Shown: positions 9,234 through 20,237 of the stretch, one piece after another
Layout: each line of letters starts with the position of its first letter
Position numbering within the stretch: the first letter of the stretch is position 1
Assembly (NCBI GenBank): GCA_964017185.1
Contig: OZ024884.1
Coordinates: 18,570,048-18,634,047 of the forward strand
Reading direction: 5' to 3'
Length of the DNA stretch: 64,000 nucleotides
Source of the DNA: Rugalucina vietnamica
Lineage: Eukaryota; Mollusca; Bivalvia; Lucinida; Lucinidae
The notes under the pieces: model-generated
Databases searched by the model: none
What the model was told of the DNA's origin: nothing
What the model saw: only the letters and a program-made list of their open reading frames with translations
Program-made: the position numbers and the translations under genes

Positions 9234-12200
9234 ATGTCAATGTCGCCGATATACACGATTTTGCTCTGCGCTGTGGCAATGTATGCCGCAAACGCGGCAG
9301 GATCATTTCATGGTGGTATAAAAGGTAAAAGAGATCCCTCAACTTGAACAACAACAACTGGAAAATGAAAAACAACAAATAAATTAGAATGTCTTACTTA
9401 AGGCTAAGTTTCCATAGGCAATGTTTCTTCTTCAAAGATTTATTGTGACCATTGCCTTAGATATTTGCCGATGAGACTATGCCACAGATTTAAGTTTACG
9501 CAAATATATTTGAGCCGCCTCATGGGAAAACCAACAATCTGCATAGGCGAAAACAAAGATGCAGATCAGCTTCGCGGTTTGTTTTCGCTACTCGGATAGT
9601 ACAATTCCTCTTCTACTTAAATCCGAAATTTCAAACTTCTAGCTGTTTTCTGTGCTTGTACATGCCGGTTTGTGTCTGACCTGTTCGGAAACCACATTGT
9701 TGGTTTTCCAACGAGGTGGCTCATTTTTCTTTGACAAACCAACTTTGCCAGAGAAAACGTGTCCGTGGAAACTTAGCTTTAAACATACTTACTGTAACGT
9801 AACACTTTCCTGCACTTTACGGCCGCTACTTGATTAAAAGTAAAATTGACAATGTTGCACTGAATTTCATTTTCCGTTTTGCGGTTTTGTCGCAATATTA
9901 ATTCAAATTAGATCGATATTTGTTGTACTTTTATCATATAATTTATTTTATGATCCTTATTTGATTTGTAAATGTACATTTACATACCGAAAGCCCAGTC
10001 CCTCTCTTATATTTCATTGTCACCAGAACAACTCTCAATAACACATAGTTGCCCGAAGGCATCGAAAGTTCCCCTACTTACGACAAACTTACGATTGTCT
10101 TAAGATGACCACCTTAAAATGTACGCCCTTTCTATTCCAGTTACTCAAATCTATCGTCAAGTTTGACATGAAAGGTGCCACTTCGTAAAATAAGACGACG
10201 CTAAGGTGGGCTTGCGTTGACCGTAAAGTTACGATGCTGTTAAGTTGTCACCGTAACTTAAGGTCATTTTCAGTTATTCACCATAGCCCTAAGAGATACT
10301 GTACTTAAGTTGGTCGTTAGTTGGTCTTAAGCCTAAGATGGCTTTGAGTTAACAACCCCTGTACCATTATCTTTCATGATGCCCAGGCCAATCAGTGTTG
10401 ATGCTTCTTAACATTAATTCCGTCCATATTTTCCAGGTTTTTCGCGTGGCGCACAGGTATTACATGGGATACAAGTATTTGGTGAGTAGTGTTCGAAACT
10501 AGCATGGACCTCGCAAATTAACACCGAGGCTTTAAATGTGCAAGTGGGCGGCGTGCGATGTTCTAACTGTTCTTAGCGAAGAGTTTAAGGTGTGGTAGTA
10601 AATGGCGTATGTTTTGGGTCGCCGTCAACTGTTACATGTATAAACCAATCAAAATGTCAGCTATGTTCATGAAGCTGAATCTGGCAGTCATAGAGCTATA
10701 TGAAAGATGTGTATTCCCACAATTATGTCTCTTTTTAAAAGTAACAATTACCACCAGATAAAATATACACAGGCGTGATAGTAGTCTACATGATGGCTAC
10801 CAACAAGGTCGAAGTGGACACCGGTACATAAACAAATAGCAAACAAGCAAATTCAGAGAATTTATGTCCCCCGCCTTGATACATGTAGTTTAGTTACACA
10901 TATATTATCTTACAAAAACATATATCCAAACCACATGCACTTTCTTAGCGTAAATGCCTGAAAAACGACTTAAGTTCAAATTTCGAAAAGTGATAAAAAT
11001 TAAAGTGAGGATTATATCCATACCACATGGGTAAGTTTAAAGCATGGTCAATACATCTGCAAAGTTTCAAAAAAATCAGAATAAAACTGTAGGAGGAGTT
11101 GTGTGCACAAGGTACCCACTGTCCATTCACTTTCATTGTCAAAATGTCCGAAAAAATGACTAAGTTCAAGTTGCGAAAAAAGTCTCAATAATTAACCTGA
11201 GGATTATATCCAAATCACATGTATATCTTCAAAGCATGATTAAAACATCTGTTAAATTATAAAAGAATCGGAATAAAACTGTAGGAGGAGTTGCTTGCAC
11301 AAGGTACCCACTGTCCATACACTTTCATTGTCAATATGCCCGAAAAAATGACTAAGTTCAAATTGCAAAAAAAAGTGTCAAAAATTAACCTGAGGATTAT
11401 ACCCAAATCACATGCACATTTTCAAAGCATTGCTAAGACATCTGTAAACTTTCAAAAGAATCGGAATAAAATTGTAGTGTAGGAGGAGCTGCTTGCACAA
11501 GGTACATACTCCTATAGGGGGACGGAAGGACGGACGGACGGAATGACGGAAAGCCAAAAACCATGTCCCTCCGCTTTTCTTCGAAAAGGCGGGGGATAAT
11601 AAATAACTAGGGTAAATAAATAAATAAATGAAAATATAGGAATATTACTTCTACATGTAATGCACCAGTCATTTGTATCCACCCAAGGGCCGGGGATAGC
11701 GGGAAAACACTGGTGGGGATAGCGGGAACACAGTGGTGGGGATAGCGGGAACACAGTGGTGGGGATAGCGGGAACACAGTGGGGATAAAGGGCCAGAATT
11801 TAACCTCTGATAAATCCCGGCAATGTCGGGATGTGCCGTGGGTTTAATTTCCCGCCAATACTTGGACCCATTAATTCAAATTAGATCGATATTTGTTGTA
11901 CTTTTATCATATAATTTATTTTATGATCCTTATTTGATTTGTAAATGTACATTTACATACCGAAAGCCCAGTCCCTCTCTTATATTTCATTGTCACCAGA
12001 ACAACTCTCAGCTGTTGTTGCACATTATTGTCAGCCTCTGTGGAGCCGGTGCTTTTAGCAGGGATTTTACCACAAATCTGACCCCGCAGTGTCGGGCTTT
12101 AAGCAGGGCTTTAAAAATTGAAAAGTGAAAACCCCGCTATTACCCGGCCTGGGGATAGGGGACGTGGATACAAATGAGCCACCTCGTGGGAAAACCAACA

Positions 12201-15200
12201 ATGTGGTTTCCGAACAGGTCCAACACAAACCGGACTGTACAGTCAAAGAAGACAGCTAGAAGCATGAAATTTCGTATTTAGGAAGTAGAGGGATTGTACT
12301 ATCCGTGTAGCGAAAACAAAGGCGCTGATCAGCTTCGCGGTTACCGCGAAGCTGATCTGCGCCTTTGTTTTCGCATATGCAAATTGTTGGTTTTCCCATG
12401 AAGCGGCTCAAATGACTGGTGCATTAACCACAGATTCATTTACGAAGCAAAACTACTGGTAAGATATAAAAGCTTTTATTAACCATTTAGATCCTAAACG
12501 TGTTAAAACTGCATTTATAATTTTTTTTTTATTTTAGAACATATTATCAAAGACGCAAAGTTCATGTTTAGAAGTGCTTTCGGAGAAAAAGTGTACCTCC
12601 GCAGTGGTGGCTATACACAAGCTAGGGCTGACTTCTATGCTGCTGATCCAAAACAAATAAGAGACATTTCTGTTGTAAGTCAAAGATCATCTCATTATGT
12701 TACGTCTACACTGGGCCACGTTCTCACCACGTGAAGGACCTAGTAAGGACGTGGTGCGGACGTAGTAAGGACGTGGTGAGGACGTAGTGTGAACTTACAA
12801 ACCAGCAATTGTTTGATTTTGACCCCGTCCTCGCTACGTTCTTTAATTAATTAGGACGTAGTAAGGACGTGGTGAGACGTAACACGAAAACACGTTCAAG
12901 CAATAAACAGATTTAACTTAGTGTTGGAAAAAAAAATGAAAAATCTCAGTAGAAAAAAAATGGTATTTTTCTCATTTTTGCTCAAAACATTGATTGTAGG
13001 TATATGTTAGAACCGCAGGTTCTACATGTAACGACAGGTTCTAACGAGTACCCACAATCTATGTTTTGGATGACAAAATAAGGAAAATTGGTATATATGT
13101 ACCCCTTTAAACCCCAGTTTAATTACATAAGCTTGGGTTCAAGGGGATATACTTTTCATGGACGTGTTTTCCTGATGGTTTGGTTGTTCCGTCCTTTCCT
13201 TTAATCTAGAACGTCGAGGCGCGCTTAGATTATTAAAGCCTATGTTACATTTGCCCCGATCATCGTACGATTTTTCGGTCTGCGATTTTCTCTACGATTT
13301 TTAGACATCGTAGGAGATCGTGGGCTACGACGTATGTGTTAACAATTCATACGGGCATCGTGCGATTTTTTGATCTGCCATTTGTCGACGTTCTCATACA
13401 AAAACGCAAGGCGATCGTACGGCAGTCGTATGTCTCCGCAGATAGTACGTAGATATCGTACGGATCCCGTGCGTTGTCCGTACGGAGTCCCTATACGTTT
13501 TGATACAAAGCGCAAGGAGGCAGCACGGTAGTCGTAGGGTCTCCGCAGACTGTTAGTGGATATCGTACGGAGTCCCTTGGACTTCTGACTGACGCCTTGG
13601 TTACATTTGGTCTACGATTAGCTTGCGATGATCGTACGATGCCATTTTTTGCATTTTCGTGCGGCCTCCGCAGGGTGACCTTACGATGTCCCTACGATTC
13701 TACGTCTTCCTACGATCTCCGTAGCTTCTACGATCTTGTAATAGTCTGCACTATTACAAATTTTAAAATCGTAAGACCGTAGACCGTAGACACGTCGTTG
13801 GGCATCATACGGGCACCGTACGGATACCCTGCGATAATCGAGCGGTCACCGCACGATTTATTTTATGATAATTTGGGAACAAAAACCGTACAGTGATCGT
13901 AGGGAGGCCGCAAGAGGTCATGCCTAGTAGGTTACATTTGCCCCGATCATTGTACGATTTTTCGGTCCGCGATTTCCCTACGATTTTTTTAAAAATCGAA
14001 TGTGATCATGGGCTATGACGTAGGTGTTTACAATTCATACGGGCATCGTTCGATTTCTTGTTCTAGCTTTCTTCGATGTCCTGAGTCGGAACTGTTTGGA
14101 GATCGTAGGGAAATCAAAGGGTCTACGCACACTTTAAGTTGAAATCGTACGGAGCCCGTGCGATGGCCGTATCCTTACGATTTCTTGCGGTCTCCCTACG
14201 ATAGCCGTACGATGTTAGGTGTCCGTACGATTTTAATAAACTTGTGATATAACCGTACGGATGCCGCACGATCACCCTAAAGGTCTACGATTATCTTATT
14301 ATTTTAGTTCCCAAATTATCATAAAACCGTGCGGTGACCGCACGATCATCGCAGGGTTTCCGTAAGGCGCCCGTACGATGATGCTACGTACGACGTGTCT
14401 ACGGGCTACGGTCTTACGATTTTTAAAATTTGTAAAAGTGCAGACTACTACAAAATCGTAGAGGCTACGGAGATCGTAGGAAGCCGTAGGAAGTCGTAGG
14501 AAGCCGTAGGAAGCCGTAGAATCGTAGGAGCATCGTAGGGTCACCCTGCGGAGACCGCACGAAAATGCAAAAAATGGCATCGTACGATCATCGCAAGTTA
14601 ATCGTAGGGCAAATGTAACCTAGGCTTAAGCAGATGAACTCTTGTATGGCCCTTCGTTCTATTCCTTTAAAAACTTTATGTTATGCTCATTTATATACAA
14701 AGATGCATGGAAATAAAGCTATACCATTTTTCGAACGAACAGGTAAACAATGGTAAACAAGTGAAATCAGTAACCCTGGGATAGCGTTGCCCGTTGAAAA
14801 AGCAGTACTATTTTAAACTTTGTAGTAAATACGTCATACTATATACCTAAAACGCAGATGTGTCGGTTTTCGTTGAGCGTTGAAAAAGTAGTAATATTTT
14901 AAACTTTGTAGTAAATACGTCATACCATTACCTAAAACGAAGATGTGTCGATTTTCTTTGTTTATAATGGTTTTCACTAAATTAATTTACCATCTACATA
15001 ATTAGCCGGGCTATGAGAAACCCAACAATCTGCTGGTGCAGACCAGCTTCGCGGTGACCGCGAAGCTACTCAGCGCCTTTCTTTTCGCTACACGGATAGT
15101 ACAATTCCTCTTCTTTTTAAATCTAAACTTTCCAGCCTCTAGCCATCTTCTATGCTTGTACAGCTCGGTCAGACCTGGGGGAAACCACATTGTTGGGTTT

Positions 15201-15367
15201 ATCATCACGTGGCTCATACTTATTTTCAGGGACATGGTAAGCAAGGCTCTGTTGGGGATAAGACAATTCAGCTTTATAAGCCAGATGGTTTTATATCGAA
15301 ACCAACATTGGTTATTGAATCAAAGAGAGGCAATTTCCCGGATGTACGGGTCATATACGAGGATTGA
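9234..15367 (+). CDS. Gene A: small secreted protein of unrecognised family, four exons
   Basis: Exons: 9234-9324 (91 nt, ends phase 1, donor GTAAAAG), 10437-10481 (45 nt, acceptor TTTTCCAG, donor GTGAGT), 12538-12674 (137 nt, acceptor ATTTTAG, donor GTAAGT, ends phase 0) and 15230-15367 (acceptor TATTTTCAG, stop TGA). All phases join in frame and give about 136 aa. Residues 1-22 form a signal peptide (hydrophobic Y-T-I-L-L-C-A-V-A-M, then A-A-N-A-A-G). The mature part has A-F-G-E-K-V-Y-L-R-S-G-G-Y, A-R-A-D-F, and in exon 4 G-H-G-K-Q-G-S-V-G-D-K-T-I-Q-L. Gene B at 21108 shares these motifs, the exon 4 start and the phases, which supports real coding sequence. A TTTCAG just before the ATG hints at a 5'UTR intron. 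There are no Cys residues in the mature part, and I see no known domain. Introns are full of repeats. CAC-3 begins 25 bp after the stop, inside any 3'UTR. Confidence 0.8.
9512..9722 (+). mobile_element. HP2 MITE with half its hairpin deleted, in gene A intron 1
   Basis: Starts GAGCCGCCTCATGGGAAAAC and ends GAGGTGGCTC. The inner hairpin is reduced to CTTCGCGG followed directly by TTTGTTTTCGCTACTCGG, so one arm has been lost, as expected from replication slippage at a cruciform. Confidence 0.9.
9896..10037 (+). repeat. Repeat shared with 11874-12010 (element N1 fragment)
   Basis: About 137 bp beginning AATTCAAATTAGATCGATAT and ending CACCAGAACAACTCTCA is nearly identical to 11874-12010. A related stretch lies on the minus strand near 61428-61500. 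The rest of intron 1 of gene A (to 10436) shows nothing definite. Confidence 0.75.
10860..11600. repeat. Tandem-unit element in gene A intron 2
   Basis: Bounded by TGTCCCCCGCCTTG (about 10865) and its inverse AAAGGCGGGGGATA (about 11584), with a GGACGGACGGACGG tract next to the right end. Inside, a unit of about 190-200 bp is repeated roughly three times; each contains GTAGGAGGAGTTG, CACAAGGTAC, CACTGTCCAT and CATTGTCAATATGCCCGAAA. The element is of unknown class. Confidence 0.6.
11655..12426. mobile_element. Element N1 with inverted ends, interrupted by HP2
   Basis: Left end TAATGCACCAGTCATTTGTA and right end ACTGGTGCATTA are inverted repeats. The interior has four units of GGGGATAGCGGGAACACAGT at about 11706-11785, the 137-bp segment shared with 9901, and a GGCCTGGGGATAGGGG block. 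The HP2 copy 12176-12409 is inserted between GATACAAAT and AAATGACTGG. A second partial N1 lies at 61342-61500. Confidence 0.65.
12176..12409 (-). mobile_element. HP2 hairpin MITE nested in N1
   Basis: Reverse-oriented copy from GAGCCACCTCGTGGGAAAAC to CATGAAGCGGCTC with a full hairpin (TTCGCGGTTACCGCGAA). AAAT is present on both sides, consistent with a short target duplication. Confidence 0.9.
12925..13177 (+). mobile_element. HP1 hairpin MITE in gene A intron 3
   Basis: Divergent copy. The hairpin loop region reads AGAACCGCAGGTTCTACATG and the right tip is CATGGACGTGTTTTCCTGATG. The left tip is not clear. Confidence 0.75.
13244..14637. mobile_element. CGTACG-rich foldback element
   Basis: Outer ends are GCCTATGTTACATTTGCC and GGGCAAATGTAACCTAGGC. 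The interior is built almost wholly of short self-complementary words (ATCGTACGAT, CCGTACGG, CTACGATTCTACG). The end sequence GTTACATTTGCCCCGATCAT occurs again at about 13931, so two related units are joined or nested. A segment with TTCTGCGGCCTCCGCAGGG (13640-13870) is inverted at 14299-14600. No transposase is present. The small open frames here are mirror images of the same palindrome, not genes. Confidence 0.7.
15004..15215 (+). mobile_element. HP2 MITE abutting gene A exon 4
   Basis: Left end GCCGGGCTATGAGAAACCCA (degenerate); right end TCACGTGGCTC at 15215. Only ATACTTATTTTCAG (14 nt) separates it from exon 4, so the branch point and most of the pyrimidine tract of that acceptor must lie within the MITE. 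Confidence 0.85.
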
Positions 15368-15391
15368 CGGATTCACATGGTGATAAACTAT

Positions 15392-16724
15392 CACGGCTAA
15401 CAAACCTTTAAATGCGTAACCGCCGGTTAAGAAAGAAAATCCGATTCACGCCCTTCCGGTTCCGCATATGAAGACCAAGAAAAGGTAAACAAAGCATACA
15501 GTACTAGGATCGATTGATGATTATATTTTAGTACAGAAATATATCGATTATCTATGAATGCTATTTTGTCACTTATTTACTATTGTAACTCAGCACCAAA
15601 GTAGCTCGCAAAATAATTTGATGGTCTTTGAGTTATTTATTCCCTTCTTCGAACCTGGTGTTCCAACAAGACCAAAGCCGGCGAAATACAACAAAAAATT
15701 GGACAATTTGCTGGTAAATATCAAATTTTAGTGATTGTTCCACGACAAATTTACAGATATGTATTAACTAAATTGCATCTGATGTCTGTGCCAGTATTTC
15801 GTTGTGTTAGTGTCCGTCATTATCGATTTGAAGGGAAGGAAAAGATGGGTACGCATTTAATCATTAAAATATGAAGGATATATTTCAAGATACGTTTGAA
15901 AACCTCAACCTGTTCAAGTTATGGTATTTATTTCCCTGTAAAGCGTTTTGAAAGACATAAAACCAAGAAAAAATAAATTAAAGTATACAGAATGCTGAAA
16001 AATCGTCTTCATGAACAGGAATATCATGCATGTGAACTATTGCATTACATGTATTCATAGACAGTTTGTATTATTTTATATCGAACATTTTCACTGCAAA
16101 TATCACAAACACACCAAATTTGAGTAAGCAACTATTAAGAAAGGACGAGAGAATGTGGCAATAATCTTCCAGCGTAAAACAATTAACAAAAACAAAAACT
16201 TTAATACATGTGTTCTATAATGACTATATTGCTATCATTCTAATGATTAAATTCGTAACCGAAATGTTGACACAGCTTTTAACCTCATATGCATAGAATG
16301 CATTGGCCAGAGGCAACGAAACTGTCACCATACCTCACACAATGTTAAAATCATCTGCGCACTGTATTTCTTTCCGTTAATATGGACGTAATGAGCGGAA
16401 ATCTAAAAATATCCCTGCGACTGACCCACATTTTCGTCGTGTACAATGCAATCCCAACATGTGTTTTGGGGTAGGGAATAAAAATCATGATTATAAAGAA
16501 AAAAATCTGGAAATCCTTTGGGGTCCAAATATAGCAATGTCTTACTAATAAAATAGCATTGAGAGAATTATAATATTTGTCTTCGAATCGAAATATTTTA
16601 CTCGGAAACACGAGCTGCAAAAGTTTGTTTACCTTTTGTTGGTCATCTGATGCGAAACCGGAAGGACATGAATCGGATTTCTTTTCTTAACCGCGGTTAC
16701 GCATTTAAAGGTTTGTTAGCCGTG
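15392..16724. mobile_element. CAC-3 element, 5-bp target duplication
   Basis: Left end CACGGCTAACAAACCTTTAA and right end TTTAAAGGTTTGTTAGCCGTG are inverted; the arms match over about 110 bp (to ~15500 and from ~16617). ACTAT flanks both sides (15387-15391 and 16725-16729). The interior is AT-rich and shows no transposase. Confidence 0.8.
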
Positions 16725-16729
16725 ACTAT

Positions 16730-17238
16730 TGTAACGAACAGCCGAGCCAAGCCACAGAAACCCCGTCAGTGGAAAAGCATGCTCATCCAGCAAGGGTGGT
16801 TTACTGCGCTATATACCTAACACTTACTCTAATCACAAAGTTTCGAGTTTCTAATTTGCATATTACTACCCGTTAATATGCCGCTAATACGTTGCACCAA
16901 CGTATTCTACAAGGGAGACTATCCCGTTACATTACTTCCCCCTCCGAGAAGACTCGCCCCGAGTCTTGGCCTAGGGACTACATGGGTAAGGCAACTCCGT
17001 TCTGGCAGTTGTTATCATCCCACCGCTGCCACCAAATGTAACGAACAGCCGAGCCAAGCCACAGAAACCCCGTCGGTGGAAAAGCATGCTCATCCACCAA
17101 GGGTGGTTTACTGCGCTATATACCTAACACTTACTCTAATCACAAAGTTTCGAGTTTCTAATTTGCATATTACTACCCGCTAATATGCCGCTAATACGTT
17201 GCACCAACGTATTCTACAAGGGAGACTATCCCGTTACA
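16730..17238 (-). mobile_element. TRIM (miniature LTR retrotransposon), complete
   Basis: Two 202-bp direct repeats, 16730-16931 and 17037-17238, each start TGTAACG and end CGTTACA and differ at about three positions. They enclose only 105 bp. On the minus strand, the 5' LTR is followed by TTTGGTGGCAGCGGTGGGAT, which looks like a Metaviridae (Ty3-like) primer-binding site. The purine tract GGAGGGGGAAG precedes the 3' LTR. The flanking duplication CTAT (16726-16729 and 17239-17242) completes the structure. There is no gag or pol, so it must have moved with enzymes supplied in trans. It sits exactly at the right edge of CAC-3, within that element's target duplication. Confidence 0.9.
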
Positions 17239-17464
17239 CTATACATACATGTATGTGACTCAATATTTGCTGATTTAACTCGTGTGCAATCAAGTTATTG
17301 ATTATTGATGTTTTAAAAATACTGAGTGACAGTATACCATATTGTTCGATCAATTGCTCGATGGTCTTAGAAATGTACTTCTTTTTTCTCGATGATTTGT
17401 CAAAAATACAATGCTTTCTCAATGATTTGACTGGTGTGTTATTTTCATCTCTATCATTTCGAAA

Positions 17465-17735
17465 ACGTGCCCGTGCAATATATAGGTTTTTAAAAGCTGC
17501 AAAATTGACATTTTTTCATTTGAAAAATATGAATATATTTTTTTTCTAATTTTGCTCAAGACGTAGATTGTGGGTACACGCTAGAACCGTTTTGACAAGG
17601 CGGTACTAACGAGTACCCACAATCTATGTTTAGGTTTAGATCAAAAATAAGAAAAATAGATATACCCCCTTTACAGTTTTACTGTATAAATGTAGGGTTA
17701 AAGGGCGTATTCACTACACCGATGTTAACATGATA
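17465..17735 (+). mobile_element. HP1 hairpin MITE
   Basis: Starts in CGTGCCCGTGCAATATATAG. The hairpin at about 17565-17630 has an imperfect loop (GTTTTGACAAGGCGG), followed by the TATACCCCC and GGGTTAAAGGGCGTAT blocks. The right tip has been lost. Confidence 0.75.
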
Positions 17736-17902
17736 ATTTCATACTCAAGCACTACTTGCTCCATGTCATTTTCTAATAAATTCGAAAACTCTTCAACAGG
17801 AAACTTGGTTATTTTATCTATTTTTTATAAAGATAAGATTACTTGTCCAGTCCGCATCATTTTCGAATCGTGTACATGTTAAAATGTGTCTAAAGATTCA
17901 TT

Positions 17903-18047
17903 ACGCCGAGGCGGTTCTAACGAGTACCCACAATCTATGTTTTGGAGCAAAAATAAGAAAAATAGCTATACCCCTGCAAAACCCAGTTTTGCTATATAAA
18001 AGTGGGGTTCAAGGGGGTATACATTACACGGACATGTTTTCCTGATG
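17903..18047 (+). mobile_element. HP1 MITE, right half only
   Basis: Starts inside the hairpin (ACGCCGAGGCGGTTCTAACG) and runs to the intact right tip ACGGACATGTTTTCCTGATG. The left half is missing. Confidence 0.8.
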
Positions 18048-18159
18048 AACAGTCACATGGCTATTTTGTCATATGAGATCATACACGATATGGGAAATGA
18101 CAACAGTTGTAGCAGAGTCCTCTTTACAGGCACTGAATACGAGTGTAAATAAATAACTC

Positions 18160-18192
<33 letters not shown>
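18160..18192. repeat. Poly-T tract
   Basis: A run of about 32 T residues. An open frame across it on the minus strand (poly-Lys) is not a gene. Confidence 0.9.
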
Positions 18193-18196
<4 letters not shown>

Positions 18197-18213
18197 AAAA
18201 CTGTGATCCTTTA

Positions 18214-18424
18214 AGTGCCAGTCCCACTGAATCGTACGCAATCGTACGATTGTGCAATCGTTAGTTTTATGATAAGATTGCGCATGCAAGTTATGTAAAA
18301 TGTTTTCCAGCGTGTGTATGCTTTCTTAATTTGCATATCGGGGCCAACGAAATGACCCTGAAATTATTATTTAGAGAATCGTATAGCGATCATAAGCGAT
18401 CGTAAGCGCAGTGGGACTGGCACT
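18214..18424. mobile_element. MITE with AGTGCCAGTCCCACTG ends
   Basis: The perfect 16-bp inverted ends AGTGCCAGTCCCACTG are flanked by TTA on both sides (18211-18213, 18425-18427). The inner part has ATCGTACGCAATCGTACGAT and its inverse GCGATCATAAGCGATCG. A 3-bp TTA duplication would suit a PIF/Harbinger-type element; that class assignment is inference. Confidence 0.8.
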
Positions 18425-18427
18425 TTA

Positions 18428-19015
18428 AGGGGGATAAGTGATGCGCCGTACCGCGGTTTAGGCCATTCAAGCCTTGTCAGTGGCCCCTAAAAGAGTATTC
18501 TTGTATGTTGAATAAAGCTATTTAAAGAATAAGCATTATAAACAATCTTTCATCTACCAGATCCATGATCCCACTTGCTTTTACAGTAAAGGTACACCTC
18601 AATTTAGATGACCAATTTTTATATAAATCATGTATATTTTTTCGAAAATAAAGTGTACACAATAATTGTGCTTCAGCAACTGTCATTAGCACAAACAAAC
18701 GACATGATAATAATATTGATTTCAGTATATTTTAATGAATAATTGTTGTGTGAAATTGTTCACCTTAATTAAGGTCGTCCCCAAACATTACAATTCTCGA
18801 CCAAGATCTACAGATTTGTTTGGTTATAGGAATGTTTCACACTCCAACTCAAATTCAAAGACAATGTATTTCTAGCGTCACTCTTTGTTGAACAAAGAGT
18901 GATTTTTTAAATTAATTGTTATAGTTAATTCCCTGTGGAATATTCATTCAACTTGAAGGTTCTAGTCAAATTTAAAGGATCATAATTCTAGGATGCGTAC
19001 AATTTAAAGCACGGT
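18428..19015. other. No feature seen
   Basis: AT-rich spacer. A small inverted repeat CACTCTTTGTTGAACAAAGAGTG lies at about 18880. No exon is supportable. Confidence 0.5.
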
Positions 19016-19017
19016 CT

Positions 19018-19335
19018 AGTGCCGAATACTCTTGATCTAAGCTGGTTTGACTGGGATAGCGACTTAAACACGCCCGTTGAAGACACGCCCGATGAAGATA
19101 GCCACTGATTTTCACATCACCCAAATGCCTTCCCCATCAGTAATTTAAAAGTGGTCTGAGTGATACATTTAAAGCACTGCCTGTCCAGTGCCAAATAATA
19201 GTAGCCTTAATCTTAGCTTGTTTGACTGGGATAGCGACTGAAACACGCCCGATGAAGACAATTGCTGATTTTCACATCACCCATCCGCCTTCCCCATCAG
19301 CAATTGAAAAGTGGCCTGAGCGATACATAAACAAA
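19018..19335. repeat. Two tandem ~185-bp units
   Basis: TTTGACTGGGATAGCGACT, ACACGCCCGATGAAGA, TGATTTTCACATCACCCA and GTGGCCTGAG occur in the same order at 19048-19165 and 19229-19325. The unit appears as a direct repeat. No gene is implied. Confidence 0.7.
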
Positions 19336-20002
19336 ATGACATCGTGTTTATATAGTAAACGCCAATATGTCCGCCAAGATGTCCGAGCTGTTATGTTGTT
19401 TTGTGCCAGTGGTATCCGTTTCGTTCAGCTCGACTTGTCAGTAGTTATTTTCAAGGTCAAACCTTGTGAAAATTGGACCTGGCTGTACAGTCGTAGCTCC
19501 TTTGTTAGTATCTCGCAAACTCTAAATATCACACACAATATTCTTGTCTTGTCTTGGTCAGTAGGTGTTTGTTTGTGTTGGTGTTTTGCAACACTATTAC
19601 TAACAAATGCTCTTCTTTAATCAGTGGAAGTGGAAGACTGGTCGTAAACTACATGTATATATTTTGATGACCTCTCAACGAAAGAAATGTGCGATGTATA
19701 CCCGATATGAAGGAAAGCGTACGGGGCCTAAATGGCAGCGTAAATTCAACTCTCTGTAAATGATTACAGAAATAAATTGTACCGTCCTTTTAAAACCGAC
19801 AATAACATGTACAAAGGAGCTGAATAAATCACCTGAACTTCGACGGGCGCCATAATAGTTTATGTCTTGTAGAGCTGACCGGAATCTTCGAATTTCGACG
19901 GTACCCATCCCTCAGCCTACTTACTGCAAGGTGAGTCTATGGCCCTTTTTAACTGAAACAGACATTGCTGAAGACGTTCTTTTGTGATTCAAGTCAATAA
20001 AT

Positions 20003-20237
20003 GAGCCGCATCGTGAGAAAACCGGATTTTTGCCTAGGCGAAAACAAAGGCGCAGATCAGCTTCGCGGTAACCGCGAAGCTGATCAGCGCCTTTGTTTTC
20101 GCTACACGGATAGTACAATTCCTCTTCTACTTAAATCCGAAATTTCAAGCTTCTAGCACGTTTCTGAGCTTGTACAGGCCGGTTTGTGTCGGACGTGGTC
20201 GGAAACCCCGAAGACCGGTTTTCTCGCGTCGCGGCTC
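20003..20237 (+). mobile_element. HP2 hairpin MITE (variant ends)
   Basis: Ends GAGCCGCATCGTGAGAAAAC and GGTTTTCTCGCGTCGCGGCTC, with a full internal hairpin. The ends complement each other but differ from the standard HP2 ends, as in the copies at 8149 and 43330. The flanks 19336-20002 and 20238-21107 show no supportable gene. Confidence 0.9.

Noticed and set aside
11700..11790. Regular GGGGATAGCGGGAACACAGT units as a CRISPR array
   Set aside because: The four units are directly adjacent with no unique spacers, in an animal genome, inside a transposon. It is a short tandem repeat.
19222..19620. 132-codon open frame at 19222-19620
   Set aside because: It starts within a tandem repeat unit, has no splice signals or family match, and its composition is that of random AT-rich sequence.
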